Part shown: piece by piece, positions 27,609 to 36,614 of the stretch
Layout of the letters: every line of letters starts with the position of its first letter
How positions within the stretch are numbered: the stretch's first letter is position 1
Source of the DNA: Lentisphaerota bacterium
Lineage (GTDB): Bacteria > Verrucomicrobiota > Lentisphaeria > Victivallales > Victivallaceae
Reading direction: 5' to 3'
Length of the DNA stretch: 64,000 nucleotides
NCBI GenBank assembly: GCA_015061685.1
Contig: SUWD01000007.1
Span: 1-64,000 of the forward strand
Program-made: the position numbers and the translations under genes
The notes under the pieces: model-generated
Seen by the model: only the letters and a program-made list of their open reading frames with translations
What the model was told of the DNA's origin: nothing
Databases searched by the model: none

Positions 27609-28478
27609 TCATTTGAAACGATCCCGGGGAATCACCATCCAGGCAGAGTGCAGAACTCCGCCGTCAAGCAAAAATTTGCCCAATATTTTTTGCATGGAAC
27701 TTTTCCACGGTACACTGTCAACACCATCATTGACCGCCTTTACTCCGAATACCCGGAAAACTGCATCAGACACCTTTTCCGGTTCAGGGATAATTGTCCC
27801 AAGTTTCTGAAATTGGACAATGTTACTGCTCTCCGGCAGCAGCTCCTGCAGCTGCGGATCAAGCAGCCATGAGTGACAGATAAAAGCATGCCAATCAAGT
27901 TCCGGACGGTAGATCCGGAAAAATTCCTGCATCTTTTCCATTGATTTACGGCACTCTTCCGGGGGCATAGGACCGATGGCAGGGATATGCAGATTTATCA
28001 CCTGCATTCCTTTCTCAAGAATCCATTTGCCCGCCGGATCAGTCAATTCTTTCCACAATGGATAGATGGTATTGCATTGAAGTCTGCCGAAACGGATGAT
28101 CCTGCCGAGCAGATGACAGCGGATGAATGCCGCCGCATCCCAGGACAATCCCCATGTGCCATAATTTTCCTTATGATGCAATGACCACACCCGGAAGTCA
28201 AGCATGGTATCATAAAGCAATTCCACTGGCCACTGCAATTTTTCATACAGCTCAACTGCGTGCGGATAATAAGCTGCCGCAGCAGTAAGCAGAAGCTTAC
28301 CCAGCTCATCGCCTTTCCACGGCAGTTTATCCGCACTTTCAGGAATTTCAGCAGAAAAGAAATTTTTGTGCAAATATTCCAAAGCATTTTTGTATTTAAC
28401 ATCCTGCCAAACAGCATTGATCGTTTCCACAGCTCCCGGCTCAAGCTTGAAACACTCCGGGATAAAAATCTCTTTCAT
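27609..28478 (-). CDS. Acyltransferase-like protein (GNAT-like C-terminal domain family)
   Basis: 289 residues from ATG 28478 (a TTG two codons earlier is unlikely). No signal peptide. The helical N-terminal half and the C-terminal half with VINLHIPAIGPM and FICHSWLLDPQLQELLPESSNI match proteins annotated as acyltransferase-domain proteins with N- and C-terminal GNAT-like halves. Substrate unknown. The gene is isolated between two copies of repeat family 2, so it may have its own transcription or be a passenger of recombination between them. Confidence 0.65.
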   Translation of the reverse strand: MKEIFIPECFKLEPGAVETINAVWQDVKYKNALEYLHKNFFSAEIPESADKLPWKGDELGKLLLTAAAAYYPHAVELYEKLQWPVELLYDTMLDFRVWSLHHKENYGTWGLSWDAAAFIRCHLLGRIIRFGRLQCNTIYPLWKELTDPAGKWILEKGMQVINLHIPAIGPMPPEECRKSMEKMQEFFRIYRPELDWHAFICHSWLLDPQLQELLPESSNIVQFQKLGTIIPEPEKVSDAVFRVFGVKAVNDGVDSVPWKSSMQKILGKFLLDGGVLHSAWMVIPRDRFK

Positions 28479-28507
28479 ATTCAAAACTCTTATTCTTAAA
28501 TATTGTT

Positions 28508-28784
28508 ATTGTCTCATTTTTTTGTGAAAAATCTTTCCTGCGGTGGTGCATTGCGGGCAATCTCTTGGCAAATCAGCGGACGTTTTCGCAGTAATGTACG
28601 GATAGTACACTCCTGCTCATCCGCCTTGATTTGTCTGCGACCTTGCCTCACACTGCAAGCACCGGTTAGATCGAACCCGTGCTTGCCGGTTTGACAAATC
28701 ACAATTTATGTGATATGTTTTATACGTTAACAAAAATGTTTGTTTATAAGCTCCTGTTACGAGTTTCACAAAATTCGGGACATT
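28508..28784. mobile_element. MITE-like element, family 2 copy 2
   Basis: About 277 bases. The left end ATTGTCTCATTTTTTTGTGAA and the right end TTTCACAAAATTCGGGACATT are imperfect inverted repeats. Internal segments CCTGCGGTGGTGCATTGCGG and GCTTGCCGGTTTGACAAATC recur in copy 3 in the opposite orientation. It occupies nearly all of the 28479-28793 gap. A short frame (from 28679) is just repeat DNA. Confidence 0.7.
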
Positions 28785-28793
28785 ATCTAAATA

Positions 28794-29657
28794 TTATTTT
28801 TCCAATTCCGCCGAAAGTTTTCTCAATTCTGCTTCAGCTGCAGCTGTTCTTTCCGGGAATTGTGCCGCATCGGCCGCCGGATACAAGGCTGTGGCAACAA
28901 TACTGAAAGTTTTCCAATTTTTCCGGATTTTTCCACCGCGAACCGGGACATAATACAGTTTACGGTCAGTTATACGGTTGGTCATATCAAAAGCATCAGC
29001 AGTCCCGAAATTGGCAGGCTGCGTAATCACCGTTACCCAGCCGCACTGAAATGCAGGAGCAAAAGCGGCAAAATAATCCGGACGTTTCTTGAATTCCGAA
29101 GAACGTTTCTCATTGCTGAATTTACCGTTCTCACTTTCCCCCTTGCGGCCTTTGTAAATAAAATCGGAAAACTGTTTCACCCACGGATGCATCGCATGAT
29201 AGATCGTAGCATTATCGACGGTTTCAGTAAGTTCGACATGGTTGTATTCGATAACATTATTTCCGGTGATACAGAGACGGTATTCAAGGATCGCAGAATA
29301 CAACTTTGCTCTTTTTACCATCTCAAATTTTTCAACTTTCACCGTTCCATCCACCGGTGCCCACTCTTTACCGTCAACCTTGAATGAAATTGATTCAATT
29401 ATCTCCGATACTCCGCTGTCACGGTGCCCCGAACCGCACCATCCCTTGCGATTAAAATTGAGAGTAGTACCGCTGATCGCTCCGCTGGCACGGCAAACTT
29501 CTTTGCCGTTATACCAGATACCGGCAATATTCCACAAAGAATTTTTGGTCAAACGCACCTCGATCGAACCGGATGCAACTTTGAATTCAGCCGGTTCAGC
29601 CGCATAAACAGCAAAAACGGCTCCCAGCAACGCAAAAAACATGGTAAAACTTTTCAT
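28794..29657 (-). CDS. Secreted protein, paralogue of 36615-37448
   Basis: 287 residues. ATG 29657 (AAGGG upstream) starts a signal peptide (MKSFTMFFALLGAVFAVYAA). The mature protein looks like an all-beta fold, perhaps a galactose-mutarotase-type sandwich: SLWNIAGIWYNGKEVC, GWCGSGHRDSGV, YHAMHPWVKQFSDFIYKGRKGE, TDRKLYYVPVR. The same blocks occur in the protein at 36615-37448, so this is a small paralogous family placed at the end of two different carbohydrate operons. I know no function for it. Last gene of the 36472-28794 operon. Confidence 0.7.
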   Translation of the reverse strand: MKSFTMFFALLGAVFAVYAAEPAEFKVASGSIEVRLTKNSLWNIAGIWYNGKEVCRASGAISGTTLNFNRKGWCGSGHRDSGVSEIIESISFKVDGKEWAPVDGTVKVEKFEMVKRAKLYSAILEYRLCITGNNVIEYNHVELTETVDNATIYHAMHPWVKQFSDFIYKGRKGESENGKFSNEKRSSEFKKRPDYFAAFAPAFQCGWVTVITQPANFGTADAFDMTNRITDRKLYYVPVRGGKIRKNWKTFSIVATALYPAADAAQFPERTAAAEAELRKLSAELEK

Positions 29658-29676
29658 TTTTGTCCCTTTCATGATT

Positions 29677-30588
29677 TTAATTATCTTTATTTTCACCCCA
29701 AAGGAAGTTGCGGTAATTTCTGCGGAAAACCCGGTCAAAAAGATCATCCTGATTTTCGTAATTGAATACACTTACCTCTTTGGGAAAATCAACCTTTGAA
29801 AAGATCTCCGGCAATCTTTCAAAAATCGGCCAATCCATATCCTTGATCAAACTTAACGTTTTCGGACTGTAACGGTTTATTTTGGCATCCGATCCGAAAA
29901 AACAGCGATCTCCGGCAAACGCACAGGTGAAAAAGACTTTTTTAATGGCATCTTCCCGGAATATCCCCGATGCACCGGGGGTCGAATCCAAAAACATCTG
30001 TGCGGTAAATTTACCATCCCCATTCCGATTCAAATAGATGAATTTACCGTAAAGTGCCACCAATTCATCACACCACGGCCAGCCGAAGTGTGCCAGAGCG
30101 AAACGGAAATCCGGAACTGCTGCCAATGGCTCAAAATTCATCGGCTGATTGTATTTATTGGAAATATTTTCACTCCACAATCCGCCGCAATGAAAGCTGA
30201 AAGGTTTTCCTGCTTCGGCAACGGCATGATAACACCTCATTCCCTCCTCCGGATAAAAATCAGAACAGATCGTCTTAAATCCGGCAATACCTTTATCTAC
30301 GGCTGCTGCGACTTGCTTTTCCACATCATATGCCAATGGATCGATCCAGAAAAAGGGATAAAATCCCGGCGTCTGCGAGGTGAATTCCAAAATAAAATCC
30401 AATCGCTGCCGCCAATCTTTCGCCTCCGGCAACTGACGGTAACGGTAGGGTGCCAAGCTGAAAATAAATCCGCCGTCAACACCGGCTTCTTCCGCTTTTT
30501 TCAAAAATTCTCCGGGAGCAGAACACTCCCCCGGCTGTAAATGTATATGCCCGTCAAAAACCGGCACATTCTTTGAAATATGCTCCAT
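29677..30588 (-). CDS. Amidohydrolase-family (TIM-barrel) protein
   Basis: 303 residues without a signal peptide. The N-terminal DGHIHLQPGE holds the HxH metal motif; KPFSFHCGG and FALAHFGW contain the next histidines and DRCFFGSDAK the C-terminal Asp, the order of amidohydrolase family 2 (PF04909: decarboxylases and lactonases). A role in hydrolysing or decarboxylating a sugar-acid-like intermediate would fit its place between the DUF4838 and the secreted beta-protein genes, but the substrate is not determined. Confidence 0.8.
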   Translation of the reverse strand: MEHISKNVPVFDGHIHLQPGECSAPGEFLKKAEEAGVDGGFIFSLAPYRYRQLPEAKDWRQRLDFILEFTSQTPGFYPFFWIDPLAYDVEKQVAAAVDKGIAGFKTICSDFYPEEGMRCYHAVAEAGKPFSFHCGGLWSENISNKYNQPMNFEPLAAVPDFRFALAHFGWPWCDELVALYGKFIYLNRNGDGKFTAQMFLDSTPGASGIFREDAIKKVFFTCAFAGDRCFFGSDAKINRYSPKTLSLIKDMDWPIFERLPEIFSKVDFPKEVSVFNYENQDDLFDRVFRRNYRNFLWGENKDN

Positions 30589-30609
30589 AATACCAATATT
30601 CCTGTTATG

Positions 30610-32946
30610 TTATTTCTTCCTGATAGGAACCAACACCACCTTATCAACAGCGATCTCGTTTTCCCTTGTATCGCCGGGAATATACGCCGGTCCGGTAAAA
30701 CGGATATAAAAGTGCAGATCATAGCGGTTTATATCCGGATTATTATCTTCCGGACGGAAAGCCGATGCCAGATTGATCTGAATTTTCCATAAATGAGCCC
30801 AAAATGCACTTTTGCTTCCCAATTTCACATCCCGTAAAACATACCAGTGAAATTTACCGTCTGTCGGCAGATTGCGTAAACGTACAGATTTACTGCCTAC
30901 TCCGGGAGACCAGATACCGCAACTGGTCACCGGCAAAGAACGGACTGTATCCTCGCCGTGATAATCCGCACCGGAAGCATTCTTGCTTACCACGACTTTC
31001 CCGGTGGAAGCATCTTTATCATCTTTGATTATACTGGTTACAGATACCACTCTGTGAGGCCAGCCGAAAACTTTCACCCCCGGGATCCCGGCAAATTTTT
31101 CCGGGATCCGCAAATCAGCGGTCAATGCCTGATAACGGGGTTCAAAACTGCCGATAAAATATTGCGGATTTGTTCCCTGATAACGATTTATCTGTTCGAT
31201 TACCAGCGTGTGTAATTCCTTGAATAAACTCTCTTTGTCAAATCCTTTGGCTGAAAAAAACCCCATTGTCTTATCCCGCTGATAAAGCGTGAACCACAAT
31301 GGAGTAATCCTTTCACCCCGAACATGGTAATACTCCGGTGAACCGGGTGCAGTCTTTTTTTCCGCCTGCAGTAAAAGTTCGTGGATATAAAGAAGTTTTT
31401 CCGGAGTCAGAAATTGCCAGTCTCCGACCTGCATCATCACCTGACGGCGGGGTTCAGCGGCGACACCTTCACGCAAAATATTCAGATATTCTTTCATTTC
31501 AGCGGCGGCACTGCCGTAATAGCCGGAAATAAATTCATCAATGATCTTTTCCACATCTGCATTGCGGTCAACCATCAACCGCCCGGCGAGATAATATTCA
31601 AGATCAATGAAGTTCTGCGGAGAATCAAAGCTGCGTTCCGCCTCAATAAACACCGCCTTGATGCCGGAATCATGAAAACGCCGGAAATCACTCTGCAATG
31701 CATCAATAATCACTTCCGGACGGGGCGGATTGAAAAAACTGCCCATTCCCATATTCCAGTAATCCCACACCATCATATTTGATCCGGTTCGCTGCCAACG
31801 CTCCAGCAAATCAGCATACTCCTGATTGAATCGGCTTCCCAATGGACGGAAACAATCGCTTTTCATATAAGGATCACAATATTGTATCAATACGTTTGAC
31901 CGCGGACGGATGGTTTTCGGCGGCTCAACTGTACTGCTGTAAGCAAATGTGCGAATGATTATTTCCGGATACTCCCGGGAAATATTCTCTGCGACCTGAT
32001 TGATGAAAGTCAAAAGCAATCCGCAATCCCCCTCGGCATCAGCAATCTTTTTACACGACGGACACAGACACATGAAACTGGTCTGATCCATCTGTGATAT
32101 ATCATAGACCACCGGCGGGGCATCCGGATTCTTTTCCCGGTCACTGCGGATAAATTTCAGCAAAGAATCAGTAACGATACGGATTACATCCTTATTGGTC
32201 ATGCAGAAGTTTGCCCCCTGCGGTTTGCCGTGAAAACGTTTACCTTTGGCATCCATACTGAAATATTCCGGATGAGTTGCGAAATATTTCTGCGGTGGAA
32301 GATAGTTGTAAAAATTGTGATATGGGGGTATTTGCGGGGAAAGCCGGAAAAGATCTCCTTCATAAAGATCCCGGAAAGTTTTCTGGTTATTGTGGCTGCC
32401 GTTGAAATTATTACGCAGGCGGTGCATTTTCCACTTTTGCAAAGCTTCCGGAGATTTCAAACGATGAAAAGCTATCGGGTAGAAATCAAAAATATGACGC
32501 CCTCCGAAGTCCGGTTCATTTTTCTCCCGGATCACCGGGATCTGAAATCCGCTGCTCTGCGGCACTTTCACCGTGTCCCATGCAAAAAAACGCACGCCCA
32601 GTTTGTTCAGAAAAGCATAAACTCCATACAATGTACCAATCGGACGGCCACCGGAAATTATCAATCTTTTTCCATCACCATCCAATACCCATTGTTCTTT
32701 ACCGCAAGCAGAAACATCGATCCCGGCGGCACGGGCTTCTGCGGTGTCACCGAGAAAAATATTTTTATCTCCGGCTGATTCACGGTTGCTTATCCGGCAT
32801 TTTTCACCGGATATCTGCGGCAGAAATGCCATTAATTCCTCTGCCGCAATCTTTTCAAATTTTGATGGATTTTCTCCGGTCACAACAACGATGTCTGCAC
32901 CGGCAGTCAGCACGGCAAAGGAGAAAAACAATAATAATTTTTTCAT
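30610..32946 (-). CDS. Secreted DUF4838 / alpha-glucuronidase-like protein
   Basis: 778 residues with a signal peptide (MKKLLLFFSFAVLTAGA). Residues about 20-130 form the small GH20b/GH67-type N-terminal domain (FEKIAAEELMAFLPQISG, GRPIGTLYGVYAFLNKLGVRFF). The DUF4838 TIM-barrel-like core follows (NFCMTNKDV, FMCLCPSCKKIADAEGD, FAYSSTVEPPKTIRPRSNV, VFIEAERSFDSPQNFIDLEYYLAGRLM). The C-terminal part is beta-rich, perhaps a carbohydrate-binding module. DUF4838 proteins resemble GH67-type hydrolases. Translation may be coupled to the prepilin-type gene, whose stop is three bases upstream. Confidence 0.8.
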   Translation of the reverse strand: MKKLLLFFSFAVLTAGADIVVVTGENPSKFEKIAAEELMAFLPQISGEKCRISNRESAGDKNIFLGDTAEARAAGIDVSACGKEQWVLDGDGKRLIISGGRPIGTLYGVYAFLNKLGVRFFAWDTVKVPQSSGFQIPVIREKNEPDFGGRHIFDFYPIAFHRLKSPEALQKWKMHRLRNNFNGSHNNQKTFRDLYEGDLFRLSPQIPPYHNFYNYLPPQKYFATHPEYFSMDAKGKRFHGKPQGANFCMTNKDVIRIVTDSLLKFIRSDREKNPDAPPVVYDISQMDQTSFMCLCPSCKKIADAEGDCGLLLTFINQVAENISREYPEIIIRTFAYSSTVEPPKTIRPRSNVLIQYCDPYMKSDCFRPLGSRFNQEYADLLERWQRTGSNMMVWDYWNMGMGSFFNPPRPEVIIDALQSDFRRFHDSGIKAVFIEAERSFDSPQNFIDLEYYLAGRLMVDRNADVEKIIDEFISGYYGSAAAEMKEYLNILREGVAAEPRRQVMMQVGDWQFLTPEKLLYIHELLLQAEKKTAPGSPEYYHVRGERITPLWFTLYQRDKTMGFFSAKGFDKESLFKELHTLVIEQINRYQGTNPQYFIGSFEPRYQALTADLRIPEKFAGIPGVKVFGWPHRVVSVTSIIKDDKDASTGKVVVSKNASGADYHGEDTVRSLPVTSCGIWSPGVGSKSVRLRNLPTDGKFHWYVLRDVKLGSKSAFWAHLWKIQINLASAFRPEDNNPDINRYDLHFYIRFTGPAYIPGDTRENEIAVDKVVLVPIRKK

Positions 32947-32949
32947 AAC

Positions 32950-33798
32950 TTACAACCACGGCTTGTTGATTTGGACATTGGCATCGCCATCCCAGCTTTT
33001 AGCATTTTCCAAGCCGGCAGCTTCCACATGGCCGTCAACAAAAAGAATATTCAACTGTTTGTTGTGTCTGAAATGAGTCCCCTGTGCCCCGTCAGAATAG
33101 CAAAGCGGATCGACAGCATCCAGTCCATTGCCGCTGTTTTTGCTGTTCGGCTTGATCTGATAAGTCGCCCGGGAACTGGTTGCTGAAGAGAAACTATCCA
33201 TCAGCAAGGCGATATTAGACGGTGCCCGCATGGAATTTACTTTAACAAAATTGGACGTTGTCACGGCATCATCACCATTCCAGCCGCGGTCACTGTATGC
33301 TTTTACATTATTGGCAGTTATCTGATTTTTACAATTCAGATAAAGCCCCAGATTTATACCATAGGAACTGGGGGTCTTCCGGTTTTCAACTCCGGGACAG
33401 AATTGAACTCCCTGCTGCTGGAGAGAAACTGCTTCCAGTTTGGCTCCCGACTGATTCCAACCATCCAAATAAGTAAATAATCCGGTTGTTTCGGCAATCA
33501 ATTCCGTCCAGGGATGAGTGGAATTATCGGTATATTTACCGGTATCATATTCTGCTCTGGAGGCTTTGCTGGGGATCCAGTCATCAAACATCTGCTGATA
33601 AGCAGCAAAAGCCATTCCCATCTGTTTCAGATTGGCTGTACAGTTGGCGGTTATACCACGCTGTCTGGCACTATTCAATGCCGGAAGCAGTATCGCCGCC
33701 AAGATAGCGATTATCGCTATTACCACAAGAAGTTCGATCAGAGTAAAGCAGGACTGCTTTACTCTCCGTACGGAGAGTTGATAATTTTGTTTTTGCAT
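32950..33798 (-). CDS. Prepilin-type protein (copy C)
   Basis: 282 residues; GGAGGCG upstream of ATG 33798. A 17-residue leader ending VKQSC, then FTLIELL and the helix ending [11 protein letters not shown] (Gln replaces the Glu of the others). Residue -1 is Cys. The mature domain has four cysteines and ends [12 protein letters not shown]. Context: between the sugar-isomerase-like gene (13 bases upstream) and the DUF4838 enzyme. It is the copy with the most regular double hairpin in its leader. Confidence 0.85.
   Translation of the reverse strand: MQKQNYQLSVRRVKQSCFTLIELLVVIAIIAILAAILLPALNSARQRGITANCTANLKQMGMAFAAYQQMFDDWIPSKASRAEYDTGKYTDNSTHPWTELIAETTGLFTYLDGWNQSGAKLEAVSLQQQGVQFCPGVENRKTPSSYGINLGLYLNCKNQITANNVKAYSDRGWNGDDAVTTSNFVKVNSMRAPSNIALLMDSFSSATSSRATYQIKPNSKNSGNGLDAVDPLCYSDGAQGTHFRHNKQLNILFVDGHVEAAGLENAKSWDGDANVQINKPWL
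33740..33778 (-). promoter_or_regulatory. Double hairpin in prepilin leader, copy C
   Basis: Perfect 18-base palindrome ACTCTCCGTACGGAGAGT (33761-33778) directly followed in the mRNA by a stem with arms AGAGTAAAGCA/TGCTTTACTCT and loop GTCC (33740-33765). The central AGAGT belongs to both, so the structures are alternative. The structure runs from base +21 to +59 of the gene. Confidence 0.8.
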
Positions 33799-33811
33799 AA
33801 CACACGCCTCC

Positions 33812-34669
33812 TTATTGATTTGGTTGATTGCAGGAATCTAAAATATTTTTGAGATAACTTACTGCCCGTTTGATATCTTCAGCTTGTTGAGGACCGCTGA
33901 TTTCCCTTTCAATAATCATTTCACCGGAAAAATTCAATTCTTTCAGCTTGCGGATGATCTCCGGGAAGTTAGCCTTGCCCTCACCTACCGGCACCTCTTT
34001 GCCAAGAAAATTGCCATTCACCGGGAAAATGCCGTCTTTAACATGCAAGTTACGGACATAAGGACCGAATACATCCAGAGCATCGACCGGATTGCCTCTG
34101 CCGTACAATATGAGATTGGCGGTGTCCAGATTTATTCCCAGATTGGGTAAATGCAGATCTTCAATTGTCCGGAGCAAAGTCGCAGGAGTCTCCTGACCGG
34201 TTTCAAACCAGAAACCCAAGCCGAGATCACGGCAGTAAGCAGCCACTTCCCAAATGGCAGAAAGTGTTTCACCATACAGCGGATCGACCGGACTTTCCGG
34301 AATAAATCCGCAATGAGTGATTATTGCCGGAGCCCCGATCATAGCGGCAAATTCCGCACCTTTTTTTAATTCAGCGACCCGGCGGGAACGCTGATCCCGG
34401 GGAACCAGACCACAAGTGCTTGGGCCGCAACGGAAGTTCCAGACGATCCTGCCGGTATATCCCGCCCAGAATGCAGCAAGACGGATGCCGGAATCTTTCA
34501 AATCCTGTTTCACCTGCTCTGCCATTTCTTCAGTAAGCTGCGACATATCCCAGTTTTGCATCTGCACAGTTTTAAGACCATATTCAGCGGCAGGGAGGAA
34601 AACATTTTTTCCACGCTTCATCATCGTCAGCACGCCGATATCCGGCGAAAAAATTCTATTATCACTCAT
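33812..34669 (-). CDS. Xylose-isomerase-like TIM-barrel protein (1)
   Basis: 285 residues; ATG 34669 is six bases after GAGGTG, better than the GTG three codons upstream. Sugar-phosphate isomerase/epimerase (AP endonuclease 2) fold: [69 protein letters not shown] and [11 protein letters not shown], with the usual metal-binding His, Glu and Asp positions filled. Probably an isomerase or epimerase for a sugar taken up by this locus. It lies ten bases after the stop of the second such gene. Confidence 0.85.
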   Translation of the reverse strand: MSDNRIFSPDIGVLTMMKRGKNVFLPAAEYGLKTVQMQNWDMSQLTEEMAEQVKQDLKDSGIRLAAFWAGYTGRIVWNFRCGPSTCGLVPRDQRSRRVAELKKGAEFAAMIGAPAIITHCGFIPESPVDPLYGETLSAIWEVAAYCRDLGLGFWFETGQETPATLLRTIEDLHLPNLGINLDTANLILYGRGNPVDALDVFGPYVRNLHVKDGIFPVNGNFLGKEVPVGEGKANFPEIIRKLKELNFSGEMIIEREISGPQQAEDIKRAVSYLKNILDSCNQPNQ

Positions 34670-34679
34670 TACATACACC

Positions 34680-35480
34680 TCACCAGTTGCGTAAATTATC
34701 TGATACTTGTTTCAATGCTTCTTTGACCGGCAGTTTTCCTGAAAAATCCGCAGTTTCCAAATTTACAAAACTTTCCCGGTCAAGAGCAGAAAGAACATCC
34801 CACGAACCTCTGACATCCAAATTACCGGTGCCAATCATAGCATTTGCAAAATATTTACCGCACCGTTTCAACGTTGAACCGGGTCTTTGCTCTGATGATA
34901 TCAACCAGTCTTTCAGATGGATATGAACAATTTTACCGGATAATTTCCTGATACTTTCCGGAGCTTCCCCGGCAGTAGCCATATTACCGTAATCCAGTGT
35001 CAAACGCAGCTGCGGGACAGCATCAAGAATTTCCAGAAGCTCTCCGGAAGTTGTCACCGGACTTTTCAACAATCCGGTGGGTTCCAGCGTCAGACGTACC
35101 CCGGCTGATAATGCTTCCGGAGCCGCCCAAGAGTAGAACTCCTTCCAGCGTTCCCGGTCTTCAGCAAGAGACTTCTGATTTTCCGGGGCGAAAGGCGGGA
35201 TCATCATTACCGGAGCTGACATCGCAACCGCTTTGTCAAGCTCAACAAGGAATTTATCACGCCACGCCTCATCACCATTTATAAAAGCTGAAAACAACGG
35301 AGTATATGCCGCAATTTTCAATCCGGCATCAACAGTCAGCTGCCGCAGAAATAATGGGTCTATATCTCTGGTTGACGGGAATATCCAATCCACCGCCTCC
35401 ATACCGCAATATACTGCAGTGTCAACGACTTCCCGCGGATTGTCAAATCCAAGTACACTGGACATCATACACAATTTCAT
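34680..35480 (-). CDS. Xylose-isomerase-like TIM-barrel protein (2)
   Basis: 266 residues; GGAGGGG precedes ATG 35480, which overlaps the stop of the dehydrogenase gene by four bases. Motifs of the sugar isomerase/epimerase family: VRLTLEPTGLLKSPVTT, LRLTLDYGNMA, KIVHIHLKDW, GTGNLDVRG, FVNLETADFSG. It differs clearly from its neighbour at 33812, so the two may act in series or with a dehydrogenase (oxidise, epimerise, reduce), as is known for Gfo/Idh-linked pathways. Substrate not readable. Confidence 0.85.
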   Translation of the reverse strand: MKLCMMSSVLGFDNPREVVDTAVYCGMEAVDWIFPSTRDIDPLFLRQLTVDAGLKIAAYTPLFSAFINGDEAWRDKFLVELDKAVAMSAPVMMIPPFAPENQKSLAEDRERWKEFYSWAAPEALSAGVRLTLEPTGLLKSPVTTSGELLEILDAVPQLRLTLDYGNMATAGEAPESIRKLSGKIVHIHLKDWLISSEQRPGSTLKRCGKYFANAMIGTGNLDVRGSWDVLSALDRESFVNLETADFSGKLPVKEALKQVSDNLRNW

Positions 35481-36472
35481 CTGTTTTCCCCTCCGGAGAT
35501 CAACTGCCTTATCCGGTTGCAGCAGGCAACCGTTTTTGCAGCATCAGCTCCGCTGCAAATTACTTCAGACTTTCCTTCTACTGCATTGACAAAATAACGC
35601 ATTTCGGAAAAATAAGGATCTTTCTGTTCCAATTCGACTTGCTTTACCCTGCCCTGCAAATCATATTCCCAGCAATTCCCGGCATGATCTCCGGTCAATG
35701 TGCCTTTTTCAAAAAATGCCCGGTAACCGGAGAAAAACGGGAAACTGGATGGCGTAACAAATCCCCCCTCAACCGACACCCGGCATCCGGGGTAATGTAA
35801 TACAGCAGAGGTATAATTGCCGTTAAATTCCCGGCACAAAAGAGGATCAACGGTAATATTTTCCGGTTCACCAAGAATAAAACGGGCAAAATCAATGTCA
35901 TGGGAAGTCAGATCGAAAAGAGCCCCGCCGACAGCTTTTACCGTTGCCGGATCACTCCAATTGCCCCATGCCGGTACACCGGTGATCCGCCGCAGCTGGA
36001 GAAATTTCAATTTTCCCAATCTGCCGCCGGCAACAGTTTCCTGCAAATAAGCATATTCAGGAATCAACCGGACAACATAGCCAACTGCAATCAAACGATC
36101 AGCAGATTCTGCACACTCAAGCATGGAACTGCACTCTTTGCCGGTCAATGCAAAAGGTTTCTCCACAAAGACATGGACTCCATGTTTCAAAGCGGCAAGA
36201 GTTCCGGAACAATGGAGGAATGTCGGCAGGCAAATCACCGCCGCATCAGGAGATGTTTCTTTCAATGCGGTTTCCAGGTCGGTATAGTGAGGAATTTTAC
36301 AAACATCATTTTCGCAGATGGAGACAGTTTGCAGATTTCCTTTTACCGTTTGCAAACGCTCCACCGGACTTACCGGATCGACGATAGCAACGACCTCCAC
36401 ATCCGGCATTTTCAACAAATTACCACAATGGGTCTGTCCCATAAACCCGAAGCCGACAACCGCGAACCTCAT
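35477..36472 (-). CDS. Gfo/Idh/MocA-family oxidoreductase
   Basis: 331 residues. ATG 36472 has GGAG five bases upstream and starts directly with the NAD(P)-binding motif MRFAVVGFGFMGQTH (GxGxxG); the longer upstream frame is AT-rich non-coding DNA. HVFVEKPFALTG holds the EKP catalytic Lys motif and GALFDLTSHDIDFARFILGEP the second family block. It oxidises or reduces a sugar or cyclitol. First gene of the operon that continues through two isomerase-like proteins, prepilin, DUF4838, amidohydrolase and the 28794 protein. Confidence 0.92.
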   Translation of the reverse strand: MRFAVVGFGFMGQTHCGNLLKMPDVEVVAIVDPVSPVERLQTVKGNLQTVSICENDVCKIPHYTDLETALKETSPDAAVICLPTFLHCSGTLAALKHGVHVFVEKPFALTGKECSSMLECAESADRLIAVGYVVRLIPEYAYLQETVAGGRLGKLKFLQLRRITGVPAWGNWSDPATVKAVGGALFDLTSHDIDFARFILGEPENITVDPLLCREFNGNYTSAVLHYPGCRVSVEGGFVTPSSFPFFSGYRAFFEKGTLTGDHAGNCWEYDLQGRVKQVELEQKDPYFSEMRYFVNAVEGKSEVICSGADAAKTVACCNRIRQLISGGENR

Positions 36473-36614
36473 AAAATCTCCAATTTTTTGTTTTTTCTTC
36501 CTGTCTCCTTTAATATACCGGATTTTCCTCCTAAAAGCAACCCCTTTTAATATAACAATATTAACAAATAATAAAAGTATATTTACAAAAGAAAATTTAT
36601 GATTTTTGCTCGTT

